8,277 nucleotides of DNA, taken from contig DDOT01000002.1 in assembly GCA_002341815.1 (NCBI GenBank), forward strand, positions 1 through 8,277. The letters run 5' to 3'. Made by a program: the position numbers and the translations under genes. This document shows, one piece after another, positions 1 through 6,088 of the stretch. Each line of letters starts with the position of its first letter. The first letter of the stretch is position 1. Under the pieces are notes generated by a model. It was not told the DNA's origin. It saw only the letters and a list, made by a program, of their open reading frames with translations, and did not search any database. This DNA is from Thiobacillus sp. UBA2487. GTDB taxonomy: Bacteria > Pseudomonadota > Gammaproteobacteria > Burkholderiales > Sulfuriferulaceae.

Positions 1-2
1 AT

Positions 3-131
3 TTGCCGGCGGCGCCTTCAACGGATGCTGCCGATGCTTTGGCTTGCGCGTTGTGTCATGCACATGGCACCCAGGGAAGTGCCGCATGGTTGTGGGGTGG
101 GCGTCGGATTCGGCATGGTCGGGTCGTATGA
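3..131 (+). CDS. ruvC: RuvC Holliday-junction resolvase, C-terminal end (partial)
   Basis: Only the last 42 codons are in the window, in frame from base 3 to a TGA at 129-131. RuvC is the endonuclease that cuts Holliday junctions symmetrically, working with RuvAB in recombinational repair. The visible tail contains DAADALA followed by a Cys/His-bearing helix (ALCHAHGTQ) and a basic end (GGRRIRHGRVV). In E. coli RuvC the matching DAADALA stretch holds two of the four acidic metal-binding catalytic residues (D138 and D141), and both aspartates are kept here. The position directly before ruvA and ruvB fits the common ruvC-ruvA-ruvB order. The rest of the gene lies upstream of the window, so the start and the other catalytic residues cannot be judged. 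Confidence 0.88.
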   Translation: MPAAPSTDAADALACALCHAHGTQGSAAWLWGGRRIRHGRVV

Positions 132-164
132 GTCAGGGTTGGGCGGTTTTGATCGGAAAATAGC

Positions 165-746
165 ATGATAGGTAGAATAAGCGGGTGTTTGCTGGAAAAG
201 CAACCGCCCCGATTGTTGGTCGAAGCCGGTGGCGTGGGATATGAAATCGATGTGCCTATGAGCACTTTCTACCGGTTGCCCGAGGTGGGGGCGCACGTTA
301 TTTTGCATACCCATTTGGTGGTGCGAGAAGATGCGCATTTATTGTATGGTTTTGCGACGCGGCAAGAACAGACCACGTTTCGACAATTGCTGAAGGTAAC
401 GGGGGTCGGGGCGCGCATGGCGTTAGCGTTGCTGTCGGGCATGGATGCTGATGAACTGGCGCGTGCCGTGGTGGCGCAAGACGTTGCATGTTTGATCCGT
501 ATTCCCGGCGTGGGTCGCAAAACCGCTGAGCGATTGCTGCTTGAGTTGAAAGGCAAGTTGTCGGGGGGGGTGGAAGCTGGTGGTTCCCATGTGGTCGTGA
601 AGGATGTGTCCTCGGATGTGTTGGAAACCTTGTTGGCGCTGGGTTACAGTGAGCGTGAGGCGCAGCAGGCGGTCCGTCAGGCTGGCGTCAGTGAAAATGT
701 GGAAGATGGCATTCGCGCAGCGCTTAAATGGTTGTCACGCTCATGA
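165..746 (+). CDS. ruvA: RuvA, Holliday-junction DNA-binding subunit of RuvAB
   Basis: RuvA forms a tetramer that holds the four-way junction open and loads RuvB hexamers for branch migration. The 193-residue product is close to the usual length of about 200. The N-terminal beta-barrel domain begins MIGRISG, typical of the family. Two helix-hairpin-helix motifs follow, around residues 75-92 ([16 protein letters not shown]) and 110-132 ([19 protein letters not shown]); these contact the DNA backbone. A short flexible linker (about 133-147) leads to the RuvB-binding domain III (about 148-193, with [18 protein letters not shown]). The ATG at 165 is chosen because it gives the family N-terminus; its ribosome-binding site is weak. 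The gene starts 33 bases after ruvC and its TGA overlaps the ruvB start. A run of eight G (563-570) falls in the linker. Confidence 0.97.
   Translation: MIGRISGCLLEKQPPRLLVEAGGVGYEIDVPMSTFYRLPEVGAHVILHTHLVVREDAHLLYGFATRQEQTTFRQLLKVTGVGARMALALLSGMDADELARAVVAQDVACLIRIPGVGRKTAERLLLELKGKLSGGVEAGGSHVVVKDVSSDVLETLLALGYSEREAQQAVRQAGVSENVEDGIRAALKWLSRS
563..570 (+). repeat. Run of eight G within ruvA
   Basis: Eight consecutive G bases encode part of Ser-Gly-Gly-Val (residues 133-136 of RuvA), in the linker between the helix-hairpin-helix domain and the RuvB-binding domain. A one-base gain or loss would remove domain III. It may be chance from Gly codons or a slippage-prone site. The reading frame is intact here. 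Confidence 0.9.
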
Positions 747-1786
747 TGGAACTTGATCGGCTGGTTGCGCCTGCGGCAACAGGAGGTAAAGAAGAGCAAA
801 TCGAGCGAGCGTTGCGTCCGCGTCAGCTCGACGAGTATGTCGGACAAGAAAAAGCACGCAACCAACTGTCAATTTTTATTGAGGCTGCCAGAAAGCGTGG
901 CGAGGCGCTGGATCATGTGTTGCTGTTTGGACCTCCGGGACTTGGCAAAACCACCTTGGCGCACATTATTGCCCGCGAAATGGGAGTCAATCTTCGGCAA
1001 ACATCGGGTCCTGTTCTGGAACGGGCTGGCGATTTGGCGGCGTTATTGACCAATTTAGAATCTCACGATGTATTGTTTATTGACGAGATACATCGCTTGA
1101 GTCCGGTGGTGGAAGAAATTCTTTATCCTGCGCTGGAAGATTTTCAGTTGGATATCATGATCGGCGAGGGGCCTGCTGCCCGTTCGGTAAAGCTGGATTT
1201 GCCGCCATTTACGTTGGTTGGCGCGACAACCCGTGCCGGAATGTTGACCAACCCGTTGCTGGACCGGTTTGGAATTGTGGCCCGCCTTGAGTTTTATACA
1301 CCGGAAGAACTGTCGCGTATTGTGGTGCGATCGGCCGGTTTGCTGGAGATGGAAATAACCCCGGATGGTGCATTTGAAATTGCCCGTCGCTCGCGCGGCA
1401 CACCGCGCATTGCCAACCGTTTATTGCGCCGGGTGCGCGATTATGCGGATGTGCGGGCGGATGGTCGTGTTGTGCGCGAGGTGGCGGACGCTGCCCTGCA
1501 AATGCTGGATGTCGATAGCAGCGGACTGGATATGATGGACCGGCGCCTGCTGGAGGCTGTATTGCACCGGTTTGATGGCGGCCCGGTGGGGGTTGATAGT
1601 CTGGCAGCAGCGATAGGCGAAGCGCGTGATACCATTGAGGATGTGCTGGAGCCTTATCTGATCCAGCAAGGTTATTTGCAGCGTACGCCACGCGGGCGAT
1701 TGGCTACAAACATGGCGTGGCGGCATTTTGGTCTGGAACGCCCGCCAAGCGCATCGCTCTGGGATGATGCGGAGCACAATATTTGA
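743..1786 (+). CDS. ruvB: RuvB, Holliday-junction branch-migration ATPase
   Basis: RuvB is the AAA+ hexameric motor that pumps DNA through the RuvA-bound junction. With the start at 743 the product is 347 residues. Motifs seen: Walker A GPPGLGKT (63-70), Walker B LFIDE (111-115), sensor 1 GATTR (160-164), arginine finger in DRFG (R175, matching E. coli R174), sensor 2 region [13 protein letters not shown], and a C-terminal winged helix ending in QRTPRGR. Three starts are possible: ATG 728 (adds five residues and overlaps ruvA more), ATG 743 and ATG 746. The last two give MMELDRL or MELDRL, matching the family N-terminus, and place the start over the ruvA stop, typical of coupled translation. 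ATG 746 gives 346 residues and exact E. coli Walker numbering, so 743 and 746 cannot be separated. The core sequence resembles betaproteobacterial RuvB as I remember it. Confidence 0.97.
   Translation: MMELDRLVAPAATGGKEEQIERALRPRQLDEYVGQEKARNQLSIFIEAARKRGEALDHVLLFGPPGLGKTTLAHIIAREMGVNLRQTSGPVLERAGDLAALLTNLESHDVLFIDEIHRLSPVVEEILYPALEDFQLDIMIGEGPAARSVKLDLPPFTLVGATTRAGMLTNPLLDRFGIVARLEFYTPEELSRIVVRSAGLLEMEITPDGAFEIARRSRGTPRIANRLLRRVRDYADVRADGRVVREVADAALQMLDVDSSGLDMMDRRLLEAVLHRFDGGPVGVDSLAAAIGEARDTIEDVLEPYLIQQGYLQRTPRGRLATNMAWRHFGLERPPSASLWDDAEHNI
1771..1774 (+). promoter_or_regulatory. Shine-Dalgarno supporting the TTG start of ybgC
   Basis: GGAG lies eight bases before the TTG at 1783. No ATG is available near the expected N-terminus of YbgC, so this site supports translation from the non-ATG codon that overlaps the ruvB stop. 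Confidence 0.55.
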
Positions 1787-2199
1787 ACGAATTGGGTGAA
1801 TTTATTTGGCCGGTGCGTGTCTACTGGGAAGATACTGATGCTGCCGGTGTGGTTTATTATGCCAATTATCTGAAATTTTTTGAGCGGGCGCGCACAGAAT
1901 GGTTGCGCTCGTTGGGCATAGAGCAACAGATATTGCATGCGCGCGATGCCAAAGCATTGGTGGTGCGACAGGCATCCGTCGATTACCGTCGCCCGGCACG
2001 CTATGGTGATAGTTTGCTGATAACCAGCCGTCTGGTTGAGATCAGTCAGGTGCGTTTGCGGTTTGAACAGCAGATTGGAAGCCGAACAGAGGATGCCGGT
2101 TGCTGGGTAACAGCCGATGTTGAGGTGGTGTGTGTCAACGCTTTAACATTTAAGCCTGCTAGAATGCCGGTTTGGATACAACAATTATTGGAAAAGTAA
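1783..2199 (+). CDS. ybgC: YbgC, Tol-Pal-associated acyl-CoA thioesterase (hot-dog fold)
   Basis: YbgC is a cytoplasmic 4-hydroxybenzoyl-CoA thioesterase-family enzyme that hydrolyses acyl-CoA thioesters and is linked to phospholipid metabolism. The 138-residue length fits the family (E. coli, 134). The signature [21 protein letters not shown] (residues 16-36) holds the likely catalytic Asp19 and the hot-dog helix. The start is TTG, with four bases (TTGA) overlapping the ruvB stop and a GGAG eight bases upstream. As in many proteobacteria it is the first gene of the tol-pal cluster; here it is also coupled to ruvB. The TTG start may keep its expression low. The true cellular substrate cannot be read from sequence. 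Confidence 0.95.
   Translation: MNELGEFIWPVRVYWEDTDAAGVVYYANYLKFFERARTEWLRSLGIEQQILHARDAKALVVRQASVDYRRPARYGDSLLITSRLVEISQVRLRFEQQIGSRTEDAGCWVTADVEVVCVNALTFKPARMPVWIQQLLEK
2157..2165 (+). promoter_or_regulatory. Candidate extended -10 promoter for tolQ inside the 3' end of ybgC
   Basis: TGC followed by TAGAAT (2160-2165) matches an extended -10 element: TG, one base, then five of six consensus positions. No convincing -35 hexamer lies 16-18 bases upstream. Transcription would begin near 2172, leaving a leader of about 29 bases before the tolQ GTG. An internal promoter would let the tol genes be expressed apart from ruvAB. Such matches also occur by chance within coding DNA. Confidence 0.35.
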
Positions 2200-2200
2200 C

Positions 2201-2890
2201 GTGGAAATCGGTGTGGTTCAAGATGCCTCGATGTGGGCGATGGTGGCGGACGCAAGCATGGTGGTCAAGTTCGTCATGGGCTTGTTGTTGTTGGTGTCGC
2301 TGGTTTCCTGGTGGCATATTTTTGTTAAGATGTATACGTTGATTCGTGCAAAAGCACGCGCCCATGCCTTCGAGGAAGCATTCTGGAATGGCGCCGAAAT
2401 GAACAAGCTGGCGCAACGCATCGCTGCCGACCATGCGGCGGGTGGCCAAATGGATCGCATTTTTGAAGCCGGGTTCCGCGAATATACCAAGCTTAAAAAC
2501 CAGCCCGGCGCAGAACCGGCCGATATTGCCGGCAGTGCGCGCCGTGCCATGCTGGCGGCGTATCAGCGAGAAGTCGATGCATTGGAATCTAATTTGACCT
2601 GGTTGGCAACGGTTGGGTCGGTCAGTCCGTATGTCGGATTGTTTGGTACGGTGTGGGGCATCATGAGCGTGTTCCGCAGCCTGGGTAATATCGGTCAAGC
2701 TACTTTGGCGAACGTGGCACCCGGTATTTCAGAAACACTGATTGCAACCGCAATGGGGCTGTTTGCCGCTATTCCGGCCACCGTTGCCTATAACCATTTT
2801 GCGCGAGATATTGACCAACTGGCAATCCGCTTTGAAAGTTTTATGGACGAGTTCGTCAATATTCTGCAACGGCAGGCTTATAAACGATGA
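2201..2890 (+). CDS. tolQ: TolQ, inner-membrane proton-channel subunit of Tol-Pal
   Basis: TolQ belongs to the MotA/TolQ/ExbB proton-channel family. With TolR it turns proton motive force into movement of TolA. The product is 229 residues, near the E. coli length of 230. Three membrane segments are visible: about 20-40 (VVKFVMGLLLLVSLVSWWHI), 134-158 (TWLATVGSVSPYVGLFGTVWGI) and 172-196 (ending GLFAAIPATVAYN). A large cytoplasmic loop lies between the first and second. The family core GLFGTVWGIM is intact. The start is GTG, one base after the ybgC stop, preceded by GGAAAAG at 2190-2196. An ATG at 2231 would give a protein ten residues shorter and cannot be excluded. The stop overlaps the tolR start by four bases (ATGA). 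Confidence 0.96.
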   Translation: MEIGVVQDASMWAMVADASMVVKFVMGLLLLVSLVSWWHIFVKMYTLIRAKARAHAFEEAFWNGAEMNKLAQRIAADHAAGGQMDRIFEAGFREYTKLKNQPGAEPADIAGSARRAMLAAYQREVDALESNLTWLATVGSVSPYVGLFGTVWGIMSVFRSLGNIGQATLANVAPGISETLIATAMGLFAAIPATVAYNHFARDIDQLAIRFESFMDEFVNILQRQAYKR

Positions 2891-3312
2891 GTGTGCGCAG
2901 AAAGCGTCGCGCGATGGCGCAGATGAATGTAGTGCCGTATATCGATGTCATGATGGTGCTGTTGGTGATTTTTATGGTCACTGCACCCATGATGACGCCT
3001 GGGGTGGTTGATTTGCCCAGTGTGGCCAAATCGAGGCAAGTTCCGTTGCAACCCATTCAAGTGACCATTCACCAAAATGGTCAAATGGACGTGCGAGATG
3101 GTGCGCATGGCTCGCTGGATGGATCGGTGAGCTTGTCAGACCTGACAGATATCATCCGTAGCCGCCAAGCTGACAATCCCGATCAACCGGTGGTAATCGC
3201 GGCTGACAAGAATGTCCGTTATGACGCGGTGATGAAGGTGATGAGTCTGTTGCAAAAGAACCAGGTAAAACGGGTTGGTTTGTTGACCGTTCCGGAGCAG
3301 GCCCGGCCATGA
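2887..3312 (+). CDS. tolR: TolR, inner-membrane proton-coupling subunit of Tol-Pal
   Basis: TolR is an ExbD/TolR-family protein anchored by a single helix, with a periplasmic domain. It works inside the TolQ ring as part of the proton path. The 141-residue product has a basic cytoplasmic N-terminus (RRKRR), then MNVVPYIDVMMVLLVIFMV, which contains the family's conserved membrane aspartate (D20, matching E. coli D23). The periplasmic domain (about 40-141) carries PVVIAADKNVRYDAVMKVM, a typical ExbD/TolR motif. The ATG overlaps the tolQ stop by four bases, and the TGA overlaps the tolA ATG by four. TolQ, TolR and TolA are therefore likely translated in a coupled way, which would help set their ratio. 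Confidence 0.97.
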   Translation: MSVRRKRRAMAQMNVVPYIDVMMVLLVIFMVTAPMMTPGVVDLPSVAKSRQVPLQPIQVTIHQNGQMDVRDGAHGSLDGSVSLSDLTDIIRSRQADNPDQPVVIAADKNVRYDAVMKVMSLLQKNQVKRVGLLTVPEQARP

Positions 3313-4202
3313 ACGCGGCTTGGCAAGCGAACGATCTGCCGTGGGGTGTGCGCAGCGGTGCTGCTTTGCTGGCACTGGTGCTGCATGTTGCCCTGGTGCT
3401 GATGTTGTTGCTGCATTTGCGTGAACAAGATGCAGGTGTGCCTGCCGTACAGGCCGAATTGTGGTCGCCGCAAGCCCTGCATCAGGCGGATCAACCCCAT
3501 GTGGTCCCGCCGGTTCCAGTCCCGCCGGTGCCTGTGCCACAGCAGCAAGAGGTGACGCAGCCCAAACCGGACATTGCCTTGGCTGAAGAAAAACGTCAGC
3601 AGCAAGCGAAAGCAGATCAACAGCGGGCGCAATTGCAACAAGCATTGCTTGAACAAGCGCAAAAACTGAAGCAACAACAAGAACAAAAATTAAAGCAGGC
3701 ACAGGCTGAACAGCTGAAAAAACAACAAGAAATCGAAAAACAACAACAATTGGTCCAGCAACAACAGGCTGCGGAAGCCATCAAAGAACAGCGGCAAAAG
3801 GCATTGAAAGCCTTGTTGGCCAAGCAGACCCAGGCGGGTATTCAGGCTGAATCGGTAACGGCCCTGAACGGGGCACGCAAACAAGTGATGGCTGCACATG
3901 CTGGGGTTAATGACAAATTGCGTAATGAATATATTGCACGAATTCAATCTAAGATTCGTGGAATGTTGATTATTCCGCCTGGTTTGCAAGGAAATCCGCA
4001 AGTGGTATATCACGTGTCGTTGCTGCCAACCGGTGATGTATTGACGGTGAAATTGGTGCGTTCGAGTGGACAGCCCGCCTATGATGAGGCCGCACAACGT
4101 GCAATCTATAAGGCATCACCATTGCCAATGCCACCGGATGCCGGCTTGGCGCAACAGTTTCGAGAGCTTGACTTGCCGTTTACACCGGCAAACGGTAACT
4201 AA
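3309..4202 (+). CDS. tolA: TolA, periplasm-spanning subunit linking TolQR to TolB-Pal
   Basis: TolA is anchored in the inner membrane and reaches across the periplasm to TolB and Pal. Domain I is one membrane helix, about 17-37 (ALLALVLHVALVLMLLLHL). A proline-rich stretch follows (66-77, PVPPVPVP type), then a long Gln/Lys/Ala/Glu coiled-coil-like domain II, roughly 86-170. The globular domain III is about 200-297 and of TonB-C type (VVYHVSLLPTGDVLTVKLVRSSG, then AAQRAI). At 297 residues it is well below the 421 of E. coli TolA, mainly through a shorter domain II. The helix keeps the histidine of the SxxxH motif (H26), but the serine position is alanine (A22). The ATG overlaps the tolR stop, with GGAG at 3294-3297. 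Identification rests on architecture plus position between tolR and tolB. Confidence 0.95.
   Translation: MNAAWQANDLPWGVRSGAALLALVLHVALVLMLLLHLREQDAGVPAVQAELWSPQALHQADQPHVVPPVPVPPVPVPQQQEVTQPKPDIALAEEKRQQQAKADQQRAQLQQALLEQAQKLKQQQEQKLKQAQAEQLKKQQEIEKQQQLVQQQQAAEAIKEQRQKALKALLAKQTQAGIQAESVTALNGARKQVMAAHAGVNDKLRNEYIARIQSKIRGMLIIPPGLQGNPQVVYHVSLLPTGDVLTVKLVRSSGQPAYDEAAQRAIYKASPLPMPPDAGLAQQFRELDLPFTPANGN
3504..3533 (+). repeat. Tandem 15-base repeat encoding VPPVP units in TolA
   Basis: Two adjacent 15-base units (3504-3518 and 3519-3533) match at 13 of 15 positions, followed by a partial third (GTGCCA). Each encodes Val-Pro-Pro-Val-Pro. They form a stiff, extended proline segment between the TolA membrane anchor and its coiled-coil region. 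The copy number could vary between strains. Confidence 0.8.
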
Positions 4203-4207
4203 GGGAG
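4203..4207 (+). promoter_or_regulatory. Shine-Dalgarno for the GTG start of tolB
   Basis: GGGAG directly follows the tolA stop and lies nine bases before the GTG at 4217. It favours GTG over the TTG at 4220 or the ATG at 4232, and it preserves the positively charged start of the signal peptide. Confidence 0.6.
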
Positions 4208-4216
4208 TAACCTAAG

Positions 4217-5482
4217 GTGTTGAAAAAATGTATGTTGGGATTGTTGCTGGGTACGGGTCTGTTGGGAAACCCGGCGCAGGCAGACATGACCATTGATATT
4301 ACCGGGGGTGCCAGTTCGCGGATTCCGGTGGCTGTTTCCCCGTTTGGTGGCACGTTGCCTGCTGCACAAACGATACCTCAGGTGGTGGGCGCTGATTTGT
4401 TGCGTAGCGGCGAGTTGAGCTTGATTAATATCAGTGATCTTAATCCGGTCATGACTGACCCCAAAGACCCGCGCTTCGGCTTGGCACGCAGTCGTGGTGC
4501 CGATGCGGTAGTGTTGGGTAGTGTACAACCGGTGAACGGTCAAATGAGCGTGGCTTTTCGTTTGATGGACGCAGTGCGACAGACCCAATTAGCGGGTTAC
4601 AGTTATACCGCAGACCCTGCGCAAAGCCGAATGATTGCCCACAAAATTGCCGATGTGGTGTATCAAACCTTGACCGGTACGCCCGGCGTATTTTCCAGTC
4701 ATATTGTGTATGTGTTGCATCGTGGCGGTAATTATTTGCTGCAGGTGGCGGATTCTGATGGACATAATCCCCAAACGGTGCTGAAGTCACGCAATGTGAT
4801 CATGTCGCCAGCGTGGAGCCTGGATGGCAAAAAAATGGCCTATGTGTCCTTTGAGAAGGGCCATGCCGTGATCTACGAACAAATGATGGATACGGGACGA
4901 CGCATTGTATTGGCTAATTATCCGGGCAGCAATAGCGCACCCGCATGGAGTCCGGATGGGAAACGTTTGGCGGTGGTGTTGACCAAAGACGGTTCATCGC
5001 AAATTTATTTGATAAATGCAGATGGCAGCGGTTTGACCCGTTTGACCTTCAGTGGCGCGATTGATACCGAACCCAATTGGAGCCCTGATGGCACCCAGTT
5101 GCTGTTTACATCAGACCGAGATGGCTCGCCGCAGGTTTACAGCATGCCTGTGGCGGGTGGTAAAGCCCAGCGCATGACCTTCGACGGCAAGTATAATGTA
5201 TCGGCGCGCTGGAGTCCGGATGGCAAGAAATTTGTGTTTGTACAGCGTATGTCAGGTCAATACAGGATTGCGGTGATGGAATTGGCGAGCGGACAGTTGC
5301 AGGTGCTCACCGATGGCACAGACGACGAGTCGCCCAGTTACGCTGCGAATGGAAAAATGATTTTGTATTCGGCAACGGTGGCTGGTCGAAGCGATCTGGC
5401 GGTGGTTACGTCAGACGGTAACACCCACGAACGCCTGATTAATCTGGAAGGTGAAATGGACAGTCCGGTGTGGGGGCGCTAA
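4217..5482 (+). CDS. tolB: TolB, periplasmic beta-propeller of Tol-Pal
   Basis: TolB is a soluble periplasmic protein that binds Pal and, through its N-terminus, TolA. The 421-residue precursor (E. coli, 430) has a Sec signal peptide with Lys-Lys at 3-4, a hydrophobic core, and probable cleavage after NPAQA (residue 22). The mature protein begins DMTIDITGG. The N-terminal alpha/beta domain covers about 23-155. The six-bladed propeller fills about 160-421, with repeated WSPDG-type blades: PAWSLDGKKMAYVS (198-211), PAWSPDGKRLAVV (242-254), PNWSPDGTQLLFTSD (286-300), ARWSPDGKKFVFV (330-342) and a degenerate PSYAANGKMILYSA (373-386). The start is GTG at 4217, supported by GGGAG. The gene follows tolA by 14 bases and is separated from pal by 78 bases. 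Confidence 0.97.
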   Translation: MLKKCMLGLLLGTGLLGNPAQADMTIDITGGASSRIPVAVSPFGGTLPAAQTIPQVVGADLLRSGELSLINISDLNPVMTDPKDPRFGLARSRGADAVVLGSVQPVNGQMSVAFRLMDAVRQTQLAGYSYTADPAQSRMIAHKIADVVYQTLTGTPGVFSSHIVYVLHRGGNYLLQVADSDGHNPQTVLKSRNVIMSPAWSLDGKKMAYVSFEKGHAVIYEQMMDTGRRIVLANYPGSNSAPAWSPDGKRLAVVLTKDGSSQIYLINADGSGLTRLTFSGAIDTEPNWSPDGTQLLFTSDRDGSPQVYSMPVAGGKAQRMTFDGKYNVSARWSPDGKKFVFVQRMSGQYRIAVMELASGQLQVLTDGTDDESPSYAANGKMILYSATVAGRSDLAVVTSDGNTHERLINLEGEMDSPVWGR

Positions 5483-5499
5483 GCGACAAAGCGTTTTTT
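5477..5499 (+). terminator. Weak hairpin plus T-run after tolB (possible attenuator)
   Basis: CGCT (5477-5480) can pair with AGCG (5490-5493) across a nine-base loop, and six T follow at once (5494-5499). Adjoining G-T wobble pairs could extend the stem. The four-pair core is weak, so this may cause at most partial termination between tolB and pal. It could be chance. Confidence 0.2.
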
Positions 5500-5508
5500 G
5501 TGCAATTC

Positions 5509-5517
5509 TGGCATAAT
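5509..5517 (+). promoter_or_regulatory. Candidate extended -10 promoter for pal
   Basis: TGG followed by CATAAT (5512-5517) gives a TG-n extended -10 element with five of six consensus bases, in the only sizeable gap between genes of the tol-pal cluster. No good -35 is seen at 16-18 bases. Transcription would begin near 5524, giving a leader of about 37 bases that includes the strong AAGGAG site. A dedicated promoter would fit the higher demand for Pal. Confidence 0.45.
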
Positions 5518-5548
5518 AGCCAAGTGGTGGTTGTTTTTTCTTAACGTC

Positions 5549-5554
5549 AAGGAG
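5549..5554 (+). promoter_or_regulatory. Strong Shine-Dalgarno for pal
   Basis: AAGGAG lies six bases before the ATG at 5561. It is the best ribosome-binding site seen in the window and fixes the pal start, ruling out the in-frame ATG at 5498 that would bury the lipoprotein signal. Confidence 0.85.
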
Positions 5555-5560
5555 TTACAA

Positions 5561-6082
5561 ATGAAAAAAGTGGTATTGGGTTTGATGGTGGCAGGTTTGC
5601 TGGCTGGCTGTTCAACTGAACAAGCCAAAAAACCTGACAATTCCGAAGTACGTGCAGCCGCTGCAGAAGCAGCCCCTGCGCCTGCGCCTGCGCCTGTAGC
5701 CGCTCCTGCTGTTGCTGTGGATCCGTTGACCGATCCTAACAACATTTTGAGCCAACGCAGCGTGTTTTTCGATTTTAACAAGTCAAATGTGCATTATGAA
5801 TATGATCCGATGCTGAAGGCTCACGCAGGCTACATCGCCAGCCACAGCAGCGCCAAGGTTGAAATTCAAGGCAACACCGACGAACGTGGTTCTGCAGAAT
5901 ACAACCTGGGCCTGGGCCAACGTCGTGCCGATTCAGTGGCCAAATCGCTTGAGTTGATGAGCGCACCGGCAGCACAAATCAGCACCGTGAGCTTTGGCAA
6001 GAGCAAGCCTCGCGCATTGGGTCACGATGAAGCTGCATGGGCGCAAAACCGTCGTGCAGACATCGTTTACAAGAGCGAGTAA
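5561..6082 (+). CDS. pal: Pal, peptidoglycan-associated outer-membrane lipoprotein
   Basis: Pal is lipid-anchored in the outer membrane and binds peptidoglycan, joining the two layers at division sites. The 173-residue product matches the E. coli length. A lipobox LLAGC places the lipidated cysteine at residue 17; the following serine fits outer-membrane sorting. An Ala/Pro-rich tether (about 32-53) precedes the OmpA-like domain (about 66-172). That domain carries GNTDERG (104-110) and LGQRRADSV (118-126), with D107 and R122 at the peptidoglycan-binding positions, then FGKSKPRALGHDEAAWAQNRRADIVY. The histidine of E. coli Pal in this loop is replaced by N105. By hand count Asn is AAC in 6 of 8 codons, against 3 of 15 in tolB, suggesting selection for high expression. 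It has its own strong ribosome-binding site and a candidate promoter. Confidence 0.97.
   Translation: MKKVVLGLMVAGLLAGCSTEQAKKPDNSEVRAAAAEAAPAPAPAPVAAPAVAVDPLTDPNNILSQRSVFFDFNKSNVHYEYDPMLKAHAGYIASHSSAKVEIQGNTDERGSAEYNLGLGQRRADSVAKSLELMSAPAAQISTVSFGKSKPRALGHDEAAWAQNRRADIVYKSE
5675..5696 (+). repeat. CCTGCG hexanucleotide tandem repeat in pal
   Basis: Three perfect copies of CCTGCG plus a partial fourth (CCTG) encode the Pro-Ala linker of Pal (residues 39 onward). Copy changes would stay in frame and alter tether length between the lipid anchor and the peptidoglycan-binding domain. Confidence 0.85.
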
Positions 6083-6088
6083 TTCACG

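Noticed and set aside
132..164. Promoter for ruvA in the 33-base gap after ruvC
   Set aside because: Only loose AT-rich resemblance to a -10 is seen and no matching -35. Co-transcription with ruvC is the simpler reading.
728..742. Longer start for ruvB at ATG 728
   Set aside because: It adds five residues not found in the family and has no better ribosome site than 743 or 746, which sit on the ruvA stop.
1261..1290. RuvB LLDRFG in place of RDRFG near the arginine finger
   Set aside because: The arginine finger itself is present, and leucine at this nearby position occurs in other RuvB proteins such as that of Thermus, as I recall, so it is not notable.
1209..1691. Minus-strand open frame of 160 codons opposite ruvB
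   Set aside because: The plus strand encodes an intact RuvB here, and the antisense product is low-complexity Pro/His/Arg-rich without a family signature.
2159..2698. Minus-strand open frame of 179 codons opposite tolQ
   Set aside because: It is a shadow of a conserved membrane-protein gene, with no recognisable domain or separate signals.
3136..3702. Long minus-strand open frame of 188 codons across tolR and tolA
   Set aside because: It lies antisense to two well-supported genes and its protein resembles no family I know. It follows from low stop density opposite Gln/Leu-rich coding DNA.
4168..4200. TTGACT -35-like hexamer before tolB
   Set aside because: No acceptable -10 hexamer lies 16-18 bases downstream, so it is not a supported promoter.
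5498..5560. Longer start for pal adding 21 residues
   Set aside because: It would overlap the promoter candidate and ribosome-binding site and bury the lipoprotein signal peptide. ATG 5561 with AAGGAG gives a textbook lipoprotein start.
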